Shown here: in pieces, positions 31,766-40,248 of the stretch
How positions within the stretch are numbered: the stretch's first letter is position 1
How the letters are laid out: each line of letters starts with the position of its first letter
NCBI GenBank assembly: GCA_903933735.1
Contig: CAIZLB010000028.1
Coordinates: forward strand, 1 to 40,249
DNA length: 40,249 bases
Direction of reading: 5' to 3'
Source of the DNA: an uncultured bacterium
GTDB lineage: Bacteria > Patescibacteriota > Minisyncoccia > Phycocordibacterales > CAIZLB01
The notes under the pieces: generated by a model
Told to the model about the DNA's origin: nothing
Databases searched by the model: none
The model's input: only the letters and a program-made list of their open reading frames with translations
Position numbers and translations under genes: made by a program

Positions 31766-31804
31766 GAACAACTTTATCTGATAATATAATGATATAATCA
31801 CTGC

Positions 31805-32029
31805 ATGTTTACCACTATCCTATCATCACTTGGAATCATAGTCTCAATTGCAATAGCTCACTATTTCTACTACCATCTATCTATAGACGAAATTGTTGAA
31901 AAAAGGGGATTCCTTTTTTATATCGCTTTGATCATCGGGGTGTTTGTCATATATATCACTATCATGTATCTCAAGTTCGAATTTCAGAATCCTCGTAGTT
32001 TGGTACTAGTATTGGAGAGATTGGTTTAA
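31805..32029 (+). CDS. Small two-helix membrane protein
   Basis: The protein has 74 residues with two hydrophobic helices (about 3-22 and 37-58). TATAAT (31793-31798) ends 6 nt before the ATG, predicting a leaderless mRNA. It lies 12 bp upstream of the acyl-carrier-like gene. Confidence 0.55.
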   Translation: MFTTILSSLGIIVSIAIAHYFYYHLSIDEIVEKRGFLFYIALIIGVFVIYITIMYLKFEFQNPRSLVLVLERLV

Positions 32030-32041
32030 TAATATAAACAC

Positions 32042-32308
32042 ATGACAGATCAAGAAATAGAAAATAAAATATACGAAATAATATCTTATGAGTCAGGTAT
32101 ACCTATTGATTCTTTGAATCATGATATTAACTTTGAGAATGATTTAGATGATACAGTCTTAGTAGAACTTGTTATGGCTATTGAAGATGCAGGTATTGTT
32201 GAAACTGAATTTGATGATAATGATGTTATGGATAAGGCAAAAACAATTGGTGAATTTATAGACTTGGTTAAATCCATGAGGAGAACAGAAGGAAGGTCTA
32301 AAAATTAG
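32042..32308 (+). CDS. Acyl-carrier-protein-like protein lacking the attachment serine
   Basis: The protein has 88 residues and aligns along its whole length with acyl carrier proteins: helix 1 (EIENKIYEIISYESGI), the loop IDSLNHDINFENDL, helix 2 VELVMAIED, and the final helix (AKTIGEFIDLVKSM). In ACP the phosphopantetheine serine sits in D-S-L just before helix 2. Here that place reads D-D-T-V-L, with Asp at the serine position. It therefore cannot carry a prosthetic group in the usual way. It may be a structural or regulatory ACP fold. No fatty-acid genes are nearby. Confidence 0.7.
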   Translation: MTDQEIENKIYEIISYESGIPIDSLNHDINFENDLDDTVLVELVMAIEDAGIVETEFDDNDVMDKAKTIGEFIDLVKSMRRTEGRSKN

Positions 32309-32354
32309 TGCTGGCATCAATTGTGTGTATAAACAGTTATGATATAATGACTTT

Positions 32355-32753
32355 ATGCGTTTTATAAAATTTTACTTTCTACTTAACATTGTAATCTCTG
32401 TAGTTAGTATGGTAGATTTCCTTATATTAGGTAGTGCACTTAGTGTTCTCGTAGGTACGCTGGAATTAATAAATTTAATCTTTACTGTTGTCGCAGTGTT
32501 TAAAATTCGTAAATTAAAACTATCAAATATGACAAAATTATTTCCCATATTTGTCATTCTACTCACATTATTTATAATAATATTAACCGTGATATTTGCA
32601 GGTGGTGCTTATGAACTTGCTAGTAATGGATCAAGTATTCAAAAAGCTGTGCTCGCCACCCCTTATTGGATTTTGATATTGGATCAAGTAACATATTTTA
32701 TTTTTATGATTTGGGCAATTAATATATTTTGGAAGCTTAAAAGAATCTATTAA
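32355..32753 (+). CDS. Four-helix membrane protein
   Basis: The protein has 132 residues with hydrophobic segments at about 8-25, 27-48, 62-84 and 104-125. No motif is recognised. TATAAT (32343-32348) ends 6 nt before the ATG. The next gene follows after 6 bp. Confidence 0.55.
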   Translation: MRFIKFYFLLNIVISVVSMVDFLILGSALSVLVGTLELINLIFTVVAVFKIRKLKLSNMTKLFPIFVILLTLFIIILTVIFAGGAYELASNGSSIQKAVLATPYWILILDQVTYFIFMIWAINIFWKLKRIY

Positions 32754-32759
32754 TAAAAA

Positions 32760-33152
32760 ATGAATCATATTTACTTCTATAAAATCATAAAATTTATATA
32801 TTGGTCTAGTCCAATTTTGAAACTAATTTCAAACACAAAGGATGCTATTTCAGATGGTTATGATGAGAGATTTATAACAGACCCTGGTCACACCAGAATC
32901 AAAATATATGACAAAGTTGTAATAAGCCTCAGCTGGATCGTCACTTTATTCATTGTAATTCCCAGCAGTATTCATTATATGGGAATGTATTCAAATAATT
33001 ATGTTTTTGTCACTGCTGTGATATTTTTTCCTTATATTGCCAATGTTTGGATAACAGTTTTACTATATGCTAATTCTATTGTTCTTTCTGTTTATAACAA
33101 TAATAGAAAGAATATAATTTGTAGGATAAACAAAAAAGAAGGCGTTTGGTAG
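32760..33152 (+). CDS. Membrane protein, function unknown
   Basis: The protein has 130 residues. A soluble first part (NTKDAISDGYDERFITDPGHTRIK) is followed by about two helices (about 55-75 and 80-110) and a basic tail. It is probably cotranscribed with 32355-32753. Confidence 0.5.
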   Translation: MNHIYFYKIIKFIYWSSPILKLISNTKDAISDGYDERFITDPGHTRIKIYDKVVISLSWIVTLFIVIPSSIHYMGMYSNNYVFVTAVIFFPYIANVWITVLLYANSIVLSVYNNNRKNIICRINKKEGVW

Positions 33153-33319
33153 TTTGTTTGTACGTCAATACTTGTTTTATTTTAATTATAAAAACATGCT
33201 ATATTAACCCTATATGTCAACAATAATCAAAAAATACTCCCTGAATGGTTTGATACTATACAGTCAGGGCAGAAAAATATGAACTTAGATTAGCTGATTG
33301 ATATGATATAATACCCAAT
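33153..33319. other. Intergenic gap
   Basis: 167 bp, AT-rich. I see no gene. The end holds TATAAT (33307-33312), the -10 of the next gene. Confidence 0.4.
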
Positions 33320-33841
33320 ATGAACATCAGGCTCTCTGATTATATAAAAGCTATATTTGTCATTATGATCACTTGGTATTTTATCTATTGTCTAAGATCA
33401 TTGGAAAATTTTCACATTGTAACTATTGTGAATTTGATAATACATGAAGCGGGTCATTCTATCTTATTATTTTTTGGACAATTTATACAAGTGTTAGGAG
33501 GTTCATTATTTCAAGTTTTTGTACCGCTTATTTTTGCGGTTTACTTTTTTATAAGAGAGGATATTTACTCTTCTGGTATTATATTACTATGGGTAGGTGA
33601 GAGTGTCATCGAAGTTTCTAGATATGCAAGTGATGCCACCCTGATGCAATTACCATTACTTGGAGGGGATAATGTTATACATGATTGGAATTGGTTGCTG
33701 TCTTATACTAATCTTCTTCAACACACTTCACTGATAGCTTCTATTATATTTACGGTTGGAGTGTTGATTATGATAGGGGGTTTTATGGTGGCTTTTGGCT
33801 CTATTGTGCGTAGGGTTTATAGGAGAGGTATAAATATCTAA
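33320..33841 (+). CDS. HEAGH membrane protein, M50-like metalloprotease candidate
   Basis: The protein has 173 residues and about four to five helices. A hydrophobic segment carries HEAGH (about residues 42-46, in NLIIHEAGHSILLFFG), the zinc motif HExxH placed inside a membrane helix as in site-2 proteases. A later GGDNVIHDWNWLL could supply another ligand. The typical PDZ domain and NPDG motif are absent. It may cleave membrane-bound substrates, by inference. TATAAT ends 7 nt before the ATG. Confidence 0.65.
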   Translation: MNIRLSDYIKAIFVIMITWYFIYCLRSLENFHIVTIVNLIIHEAGHSILLFFGQFIQVLGGSLFQVFVPLIFAVYFFIREDIYSSGIILLWVGESVIEVSRYASDATLMQLPLLGGDNVIHDWNWLLSYTNLLQHTSLIASIIFTVGVLIMIGGFMVAFGSIVRRVYRRGINI

Positions 33842-33888
33842 AATATTCGCTTCTTATATCCATAAAAAATATATGTTATCATTTAACC

Positions 33889-34137
33889 ATGAATAAAGAA
33901 TCTAACCCTAGTCACCAAGAAAGAAAAGAGAGGTTAATCACTAGCCTAGATAGTAAAATCGATTTTGTTAAATCTTTGCACAGTTTTATATTGAGTTTGG
34001 ACGATGAAAGAAATACAATCGAGGCTAGTGATTTACAGATAAATCTATGGGATATGTTGGAAGCTCATATTGGAGAAGTTGAAGGTTTGATAGATGGTTT
34101 TGAAAAGGTCAAAAGAGAAAGAGATTTGAAAATATAG
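33889..34137 (+). CDS. Upstream half of a possibly split gene
   Basis: The protein has 82 residues, helical and charged, with no known domain. It ends in TAG (34135-34137). The frame then stays open, without another stop, into the next ORF (34165-35289). Both parts have similar Lys/Glu-rich composition. TATCAT (33877-33882) ends 6 nt before this ATG, while the second ORF has no such box. This may be one gene broken by an amber codon. Confidence 0.5.
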   Translation: MNKESNPSHQERKERLITSLDSKIDFVKSLHSFILSLDDERNTIEASDLQINLWDMLEAHIGEVEGLIDGFEKVKRERDLKI

Positions 34138-34164
34138 AAAAACACAGAAGAAGTTAGTTTTAGA

Positions 34165-35289
34165 TTGGCTTGGCCAAAAGAAAAGAGAGAAAGATCTGCT
34201 GAACATAGAAAGTTGGTAGAAGATTATGAAGTTGAGATTGGTGAAATAGAGAAAGATCCAGAAGTTTTATATATAAAACAACTTATTGATTACGTTACTT
34301 ATTTAAAAAATCTGAGAAAAGATCGTGATGAGTATAAAAAGATTTATGATGAAGAAGGTGGTGTCTTTAAGAAAGATGGATTGCTTGCCAAAAAGATCAG
34401 TAATTTTTTGCTTGAAAGATACAAAACTGCACCTAAAGGACCAAAACAGGGTAATCTTGGAAATGCAAATTATGTTAATTATATTAAAGATGTTAAATTT
34501 AAAGGCTTAGCTACTGTTGTTGTTTTCAAAAGTAATGCACGTTCAAGATTAAGAGACTTTAATTATTTGGGAGGTAGAAGTTATGGAAAAAGTTCTATAT
34601 ACTTTTGCTTTGATGACGATATAGATGGTCAAATCGATCAACATGAATATAATCATACTTTATTTGGTGCACATGTTGATCATACTATAGTTTATCGTCA
34701 GAAATTTATCGGAAATATACATAGTATGTTACAAAAAGATGATTTGGGTGATTTATTAAAAGTTGCGGCCGGAAATATGGGTAAGGAAGAAGTGGATAAA
34801 AGTAAAATGGTTAATAGATATATTTCCACATATTATAAAAAATTAATGGGGGAGATTTTTGCAGATTTAAGCAATATATTTAACAATCAACTTGCTGATG
34901 GTTTTTATGGACATTTTGATAGTAGTATAGGGGATCTTAAGAGATATCATAATATTAACATTAAAGACGATGCTACCAAAAAGATGATTAATGAGTCTTA
35001 TAGAAAACTTATGAGTAATCTTAATAGATATGTGGGTGAATTGGCAAAATTAGTTTATTGTTCAAATGCTTTAAATGTAAATGAAGAAACTATGGCAGCT
35101 TTTTTGGTATTGAGTGGAGACACAAGAAAGACATTGAGGTATTTGGTAGAAAAATTTGGAGAGGCTAAGATGCATGAAGTTTTGGAAGGTTTTGATGATA
35201 CAAAAGATAAGATACATAAAAGTAATATTGATAAGGAATTAAGTAAGATATTGAATGGGACAGATGGTGATTCAACAGAAGAGGAATAA
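34165..35289 (+). CDS. Putative HExxH zinc metalloprotease, possibly the downstream part of 33889
   Basis: The protein has 374 residues if it starts at the TTG at 34165; there is no ATG or ribosome site there. The centre has H-E-Y-N-H (about 164-168, in QHEYNHTLFGAH), an HExxH zinc motif, and further on GEIFADLS, whose Glu could be the third ligand as in gluzincins. The N-terminus is charged and helical. There is no signal peptide. It is in the same frame as the 82-residue ORF upstream, separated only by TAG and nine codons. Confidence 0.5.
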   Translation: MAWPKEKRERSAEHRKLVEDYEVEIGEIEKDPEVLYIKQLIDYVTYLKNLRKDRDEYKKIYDEEGGVFKKDGLLAKKISNFLLERYKTAPKGPKQGNLGNANYVNYIKDVKFKGLATVVVFKSNARSRLRDFNYLGGRSYGKSSIYFCFDDDIDGQIDQHEYNHTLFGAHVDHTIVYRQKFIGNIHSMLQKDDLGDLLKVAAGNMGKEEVDKSKMVNRYISTYYKKLMGEIFADLSNIFNNQLADGFYGHFDSSIGDLKRYHNINIKDDATKKMINESYRKLMSNLNRYVGELAKLVYCSNALNVNEETMAAFLVLSGDTRKTLRYLVEKFGEAKMHEVLEGFDDTKDKIHKSNIDKELSKILNGTDGDSTEEE

Positions 35290-35292
35290 TTT

Positions 35293-36231
35293 TTAATTTT
35301 CTCTATTTTTTACTATCTTTTTTACACGTTCGTTTATTCGTTCATAGTTATTTTCATGATCCTTTGCAGCGGCTGTAAAAGCTTCTTCTCTAAGTGGTTT
35401 TTCGATAATCTTATGAGCCTCATGCTCTAACGTTCCCTCCTTGTCATACAACTTCAAATATTCTTCGCGAAAGTCAGTATTTGATGTAACGGATATATAT
35501 AATGTCTTGGCATAGTCTATAGCTGCTCTTGCATAACTTGTCACAGGCTTTTCATGGAATTGTTTTGCGTGAGCCATTTCAGCAATAAAATCTTCAGAAA
35601 AATCTAGCGCCATGGTGTCAGCAGCTAAGTTAATGGTATTGGTTATTGAATTATAGTATGACGCACGGTGTCGTCCTTCTATAAACCAACGAATGTTTGG
35701 ACTTCCATAATCTTTTTCAAACTTCCATAAAACATCATGTAAGTTTTTCATAAAAAAATTAGAATTAATTACTTCTAGAAACATATCCATTCGTGAATTA
35801 TATAAACCTTGATCCTTATTTTTTTTATTGAATTCTGTGAATTCAACCATGGACCATGTGTCCATATTTTCAGGAATTGAAATATCACCTTCACTACAAA
35901 TCTTTATAGTAATTTTTTTACAAATAAGTAATTTTTCTTTTTCTGTAAAAGATTCTTTTCCACAAAGAAGATTTAAAATATGTTCCGTCTCTTTATCTGA
36001 GTGGGTAAAACTATCTCCTTCTTGTTCGACTCTGTTTCTATGTTGATATACGTGATTAATAATAAGTCCTAGAGTTGTGGCAGCGATACTCATAGATAAA
36101 GCTTTTAAGAATTTTCCCCTTTTTTTAGGCTTTTGTATTTCAATGTCACCCGATAAATCTTTTTCAATTGCATCAGAAAAACCCTCGATAGGTAATTGTT
36201 CGATTGTTGATTCAGGGTTAAATTTTTCCAT
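35293..36231 (-). CDS. Membrane-anchored hypothetical protein
   Basis: The protein has 312 residues. A long acidic cytoplasmic start (about 1-33) leads to one membrane helix (about 42-60) and a soluble domain. Near residue 220 it reads FIAEMAHAKQFH, where Glu-x-x-His and a following Gln recall a degenerate metallopeptidase helix. This is only suggestive. It faces the HExxH gene tail to tail, 3 bp apart. The -10 TATAAT (36238-36243) ends 6 nt before the ATG. Confidence 0.55.
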   Translation of the reverse strand: MEKFNPESTIEQLPIEGFSDAIEKDLSGDIEIQKPKKRGKFLKALSMSIAATTLGLIINHVYQHRNRVEQEGDSFTHSDKETEHILNLLCGKESFTEKEKLLICKKITIKICSEGDISIPENMDTWSMVEFTEFNKKNKDQGLYNSRMDMFLEVINSNFFMKNLHDVLWKFEKDYGSPNIRWFIEGRHRASYYNSITNTINLAADTMALDFSEDFIAEMAHAKQFHEKPVTSYARAAIDYAKTLYISVTSNTDFREEYLKLYDKEGTLEHEAHKIIEKPLREEAFTAAAKDHENNYERINERVKKIVKNREN

Positions 36232-36375
36232 GGGTGTATTATATCATTTTTTTATAATTAGAAAATATAAAGATTTAAAATATGTTCAAGATGAGAATCA
36301 ATTAAGGGTTAATGATTATAGATCAAGTAATGAGTTGTTGTCTAAGTTTTTGGATTATGTGGTAAAATAAATTAT

Positions 36376-37368
36376 ATGCAAAATAATCAAAAAGGTTCTA
36401 CAACTTTAATATTGACAATAACTACACTATTGATTATTGCTGCGGGGGTATATGTTTACACAAAATATTATTCAAAATCAGAATCCGAAAAAGTATTCGA
36501 AACTAATCAGATCCAAGATAAAAAAATATTAAAAATTGAAGATATTGTTGGGGTATGGCAGAAATCTCCTGTAATAGCAGCTGGTTGGGATGAGAGATAT
36601 CAGTTTTTTGTATCAGGTAAATATAATCATAGGCCTTCGCAAATGGTTTGTGATTCTTCAGATAGGGGAGATTCTGGACATTGGAAAATAAATAATGATA
36701 ATAGTATAGAATTAAATATTGTCCAAAAAATATTTGTTGATGAGAAACAAATAACACCTGATGATTTTGGTGGTTGTGGTACACCAAATATTATTAACAA
36801 GGTATCTCTAGATAAAATAGTTATTGTCGATGAATGTGCAGGAGTAAAAAGTAATCCCGAGTCATTAACCTGTATGATATTAGATGGGGTTGAATATTAT
36901 AGGATGTCGAAAGATCCAAAAAATAATATGGATTCTGAGCTTGATAATGAACCGAATTTATCAGTCACATCTACACAACAAGAAATAATAAAAGATGGAA
37001 ATCATTTTGTTTTTGTAAAAGATATATATAGTAATGAAGGTAATCTATATATGGTTTTTGATAAAATAGAGTTAATTAATGGAGGTCACCGAATATCAAA
37101 TACTAATCCATTACTTAGAACTCTGCCGATAGCTGAAGATACGAATATAGAATTAGATTCAAATTCAGGTTCTGGACTTGAATTGAAAAAATTTACAACC
37201 GATGAACTTTGGCAATATATTCAAAAATATACTATTCTAGAAAAAGAGGGTAAATATGTGGATCATAAAACTTTATATACAGATTTTCTGCATCGAGATG
37301 AAACTATATTGATCACTGTAAAAAATGGAATCGTTACAGAAATAAGATTTTGGTGGTTTGCTGGATAA
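36376..37368 (+). CDS. Anchored secreted protein with lipocalin-like segment
   Basis: The protein has 330 residues. An N-terminal helix (about 9-28) anchors it, and a linker follows. Residues about 53-180 have the pattern DIVGVWQKSP...YQFFVSGKY, as in small lipocalin-like or DUF domains, with four cysteines. The rest is beta-rich and unknown. TAAAAT (36363-36368) ends 7 nt before the ATG. Confidence 0.55.
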   Translation: MQNNQKGSTTLILTITTLLIIAAGVYVYTKYYSKSESEKVFETNQIQDKKILKIEDIVGVWQKSPVIAAGWDERYQFFVSGKYNHRPSQMVCDSSDRGDSGHWKINNDNSIELNIVQKIFVDEKQITPDDFGGCGTPNIINKVSLDKIVIVDECAGVKSNPESLTCMILDGVEYYRMSKDPKNNMDSELDNEPNLSVTSTQQEIIKDGNHFVFVKDIYSNEGNLYMVFDKIELINGGHRISNTNPLLRTLPIAEDTNIELDSNSGSGLELKKFTTDELWQYIQKYTILEKEGKYVDHKTLYTDFLHRDETILITVKNGIVTEIRFWWFAG

Positions 37369-37401
37369 AATAATTTTTAGTTTATTTGCTATAATAAACC
37401 C

Positions 37402-38361
37402 ATGAAAAAAATAACACTCTATACCTTTAGTTTATTATTAACCATATTAGCCGGTCTATTACTAATATTATTACCAATGGATGAAGTTTATTCTTCTATG
37501 CTCTTAGCCACTGCTCTTATGATATTGTCATGTATACTACGTTCTGTATCCAAAGATTCAAACAAGAAGGCCTGGGATCTTATTGTTTTATTTGCAGTTA
37601 TAATTCCCGTCATCTCTGTAAGATTATTTTCTCCGATGACTATGTTTTTTGTCTCATATGATCAGACTTTTATTAAGATTATTGCAGGTATAATAATATT
37701 CATCTCAATAATTCAACTAATAATTCCTATAAGAGATCAAAAAAATATCGACAGACTAAAAGATATTAAAAATAATAGAATCTTATTTTTGGTATCACTT
37801 ATCTTAACCGTCTTAACTTTTTTTGGTCTCGACATATATGGAAAAAAGATAGATATATATAATACACTTTCATCAACTGAAAGAGTGTATCTATATAGTT
37901 ACAGAAAATATTCTCCCGAGGTAATAGAAACTGCTTTTAAAGATATTGAAAATGGTAATGGTCAGATTGAGTTTAAAATGGCTATAGAATATTTTGGAAA
38001 AATGCCAAATATGAATGATGTTGATAAAAAGAGATTACATGGTGTTTTATTTTCAAAAACAGTAAATGAGGTTGGTTTTGAAACTCAGATAAGTTTGATG
38101 ATAAAGCTTGATCCAGAGCGTACTATCGATATTCTTGAGGATTTGACTTTGGATAGTAGTTTTAATATTAGATTGGAAGTGCTTGGATTCTTGGGAAGGA
38201 TAGTGGGGGATAATCCAGGATTGAAAGATAAGGCGTGCGTTGTTGGCAAGAAAGTCTATCAGATGGCAAAAGATCAGACAGCTAAAGATGAGTCTGGGTT
38301 GATAAGGTTAGATTTTAAGAATTATGGAGGGGGTTTTAGGGAGTTGTGTGGGATAGAGTAG
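37402..38361 (+). CDS. Membrane protein with helical repeat C-terminus
   Basis: The protein has 319 residues. About five hydrophobic helices lie in the first 150. The soluble C-terminus has short helical pairs that could be HEAT-like (AFKDIENGNGQIEFKMAIEYFGKM; RTIDILEDLTLDSSFNIRLEVLGFLG). No family is recognised. TATAAT (37390-37395) ends 6 nt before the ATG. Confidence 0.5.
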   Translation: MKKITLYTFSLLLTILAGLLLILLPMDEVYSSMLLATALMILSCILRSVSKDSNKKAWDLIVLFAVIIPVISVRLFSPMTMFFVSYDQTFIKIIAGIIIFISIIQLIIPIRDQKNIDRLKDIKNNRILFLVSLILTVLTFFGLDIYGKKIDIYNTLSSTERVYLYSYRKYSPEVIETAFKDIENGNGQIEFKMAIEYFGKMPNMNDVDKKRLHGVLFSKTVNEVGFETQISLMIKLDPERTIDILEDLTLDSSFNIRLEVLGFLGRIVGDNPGLKDKACVVGKKVYQMAKDQTAKDESGLIRLDFKNYGGGFRELCGIE

Positions 38362-38400
38362 TGATGGATTTAAATTAAATATCTTGCTAATATAAATAAT

Positions 38401-39210
38401 ATGCCCAATAAAACCAATTCGATATTTGATCTAGAATCACAAGAGATTGTAAAGAAAATAGTAAAACTATTTTTTAATAATGTAAAAGGTAAAACTCCTG
38501 ATGTTACTAATCAAAATCAAAACCATGATGGAAGAAAGGGTCACTGGTTAGAAACTCAGATGGGTATAAAACATAATTCAAACAATGATGCAGATATTTA
38601 TGGTTATGAGATGAAAAACAAAACCACCAGTAAAACGACTTTTGGAGACTGGTCTGCTGATTACTACATATATAAAGATGAAAAATATTTTCCTAAAGAC
38701 AGGTCTATTGTCAATAGAGATAAATTTATGACAATTTTTGGAGGTCCAAGTACAGAATACGAGGGTCGATATTCTTGGTCTGGAAAATGTGCTCCAAAGG
38801 TTAAGAAATATAACGATGTCGGTCAAACACTGATTGTTGATAAAAATAAAAACATATTAGCTCTATATTCATATTCAAAAGATATGAGAAAAGATAAAAA
38901 TAAAATAATACCAAAAAAAATGCAGATTGATGGTTTGATATTGGCTAGATGGGATATGCTGTCTATAAAAAACAAACTCGAGAGAAAATTTAATAAAAGA
39001 GGATGGTTCAAATGTGAAATGGATAAAAAGATTAATATCTACATGAGTATAGTTTTTGGAGGACCTATAAAATTTTCTTCTTGGATCAGAGGAGTGGAAA
39101 ATGGATTAATTTATTTTGATTCAGGGATGCATATTGGTAACATAAGACCATATTCAAACTGGAGAGCTGATAATAAATACTGGGAATCTCTCATTGTGGC
39201 TAGGTATTAA
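38401..39210 (+). CDS. Type II restriction endonuclease, probably CCNGG-type
   Basis: The protein has 269 residues. Early on it has HWLETQMGI, then a likely PD-(D/E)xK core with DADIYGYEMKNKT (Asp, then Glu-x-Lys). The overall pattern resembles the LlaMI/ScrFI group, but I cannot confirm this by search. It would cut unmethylated DNA at the site protected by the methylase that converges on it 3 bp downstream. TAATAT (38388-38393) ends 7 nt before the ATG. Confidence 0.7.
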   Translation: MPNKTNSIFDLESQEIVKKIVKLFFNNVKGKTPDVTNQNQNHDGRKGHWLETQMGIKHNSNNDADIYGYEMKNKTTSKTTFGDWSADYYIYKDEKYFPKDRSIVNRDKFMTIFGGPSTEYEGRYSWSGKCAPKVKKYNDVGQTLIVDKNKNILALYSYSKDMRKDKNKIIPKKMQIDGLILARWDMLSIKNKLERKFNKRGWFKCEMDKKINIYMSIVFGGPIKFSSWIRGVENGLIYFDSGMHIGNIRPYSNWRADNKYWESLIVARY

Positions 39211-39213
39211 AGT

Positions 39214-40248
39214 TTATTTTTTATATTTTCCGATGGAATTATTTGGTATTTTATCTAATGTTTTCATAATTTGTTTTGCTAAAGCTTCTATCACTGGGAC
39301 TGTGACACTATTACCAAATTGTTTATAAGCTTTATTGTCACTTACTGGAATTATGAAATCTTCAGGAAAGCCTTGTAGTCTCGCCGCCTCTCTGGGAGTT
39401 ACCTTTCTAGGATTTTTATTTTCTTGTTTTATCATTATCTCTGATCCATCTTTATAATATCTGGCGGATATTGTACTTGTATATTCTGAATTTTTATCAA
39501 ACATAGAGTATCCAAAACCATTACCTTTTTCTTTATGCATTAATTTTCGTCTCTGATGTCCCGCCCATAATTTATCTGATATTGTATATTTTGGATCAAC
39601 TTTTTTTTCCAATATATCCCATACTTTTGTTTGGATTTTGGGTTCTATGGGAAAAGTAAAATCGACGTCATCTTTAAAGGCTATTATGTATATTCTTGAT
39701 CTATTCTGGGGTACTCCAAAATCTTTAGCATTTAATATTTTATACGATACCTTATAGCCAAGATTTTCTATAGTCTTTAATATAACTTTTAATGTATTAC
39801 CTTTATCATGTCCTGCTAAATTTCTAACATTTTCTAAAAAGACCACAGATGGTTTGTGATACTCTATTATTCTAGCTATGTCAAAAAATAAAGTTCCTCT
39901 AGTATCTTTAAATCCTTTTTTAAATCCAGCTTGAGAGAAAGGTTGACAAGGGAATCCTGCTAAAAGCATATCAAAATTAGGTATTTCTTCTGGCTTTATT
40001 TTTGTTATGTCTCCGTATGGTATTTCATTAAAATTAGTGGCATATGTTTTTTGAGCAGCTTCGTCCCACTCAGAAGTGAAAACACATTCTCCTCCAGCGC
40101 TTTCAAACCCTAATCTTATTCCTCCTATGCCTGCAAATAGATCTATAAATTTGAATTTACTACTTTTTTTACTTTTTTTGACTTTAGGTATGTCAAAAAA
40201 GCTTATAGGCGTATGTATTTTTGTTTTTAATTGATTTTTATTTGTCAT
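39214..40248 (-). CDS. DNA cytosine-5 methyltransferase
   Basis: The protein has 344 residues. It has motif I FIDLFAGIGGIRLGFESAG, motif IV with the catalytic cysteine in GFPCQPFSQAG, motif VI ENVRNL, motif VIII QNRSRIYII, and motifs IX-X (TPREAARLQGFPEDF, FGNSVTVPV). The target domain contains KGNGFGYSMF and TISARYYKDGSEIMI, very close to Dcm-type enzymes that read CCWGG or CCNGG. The ATG is one base from the window edge, so a longer start upstream is possible. Confidence 0.92.
   Translation of the reverse strand: MTNKNQLKTKIHTPISFFDIPKVKKSKKSSKFKFIDLFAGIGGIRLGFESAGGECVFTSEWDEAAQKTYATNFNEIPYGDITKIKPEEIPNFDMLLAGFPCQPFSQAGFKKGFKDTRGTLFFDIARIIEYHKPSVVFLENVRNLAGHDKGNTLKVILKTIENLGYKVSYKILNAKDFGVPQNRSRIYIIAFKDDVDFTFPIEPKIQTKVWDILEKKVDPKYTISDKLWAGHQRRKLMHKEKGNGFGYSMFDKNSEYTSTISARYYKDGSEIMIKQENKNPRKVTPREAARLQGFPEDFIIPVSDNKAYKQFGNSVTVPVIEALAKQIMKTLDKIPNNSIGKYKK

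Noticed and set aside
33889-35289. TAG recoded as a sense codon
   Set aside because: rpsI, the dsbA-like gene and others end normally at TAG, so a recoded amber codon is not supported.
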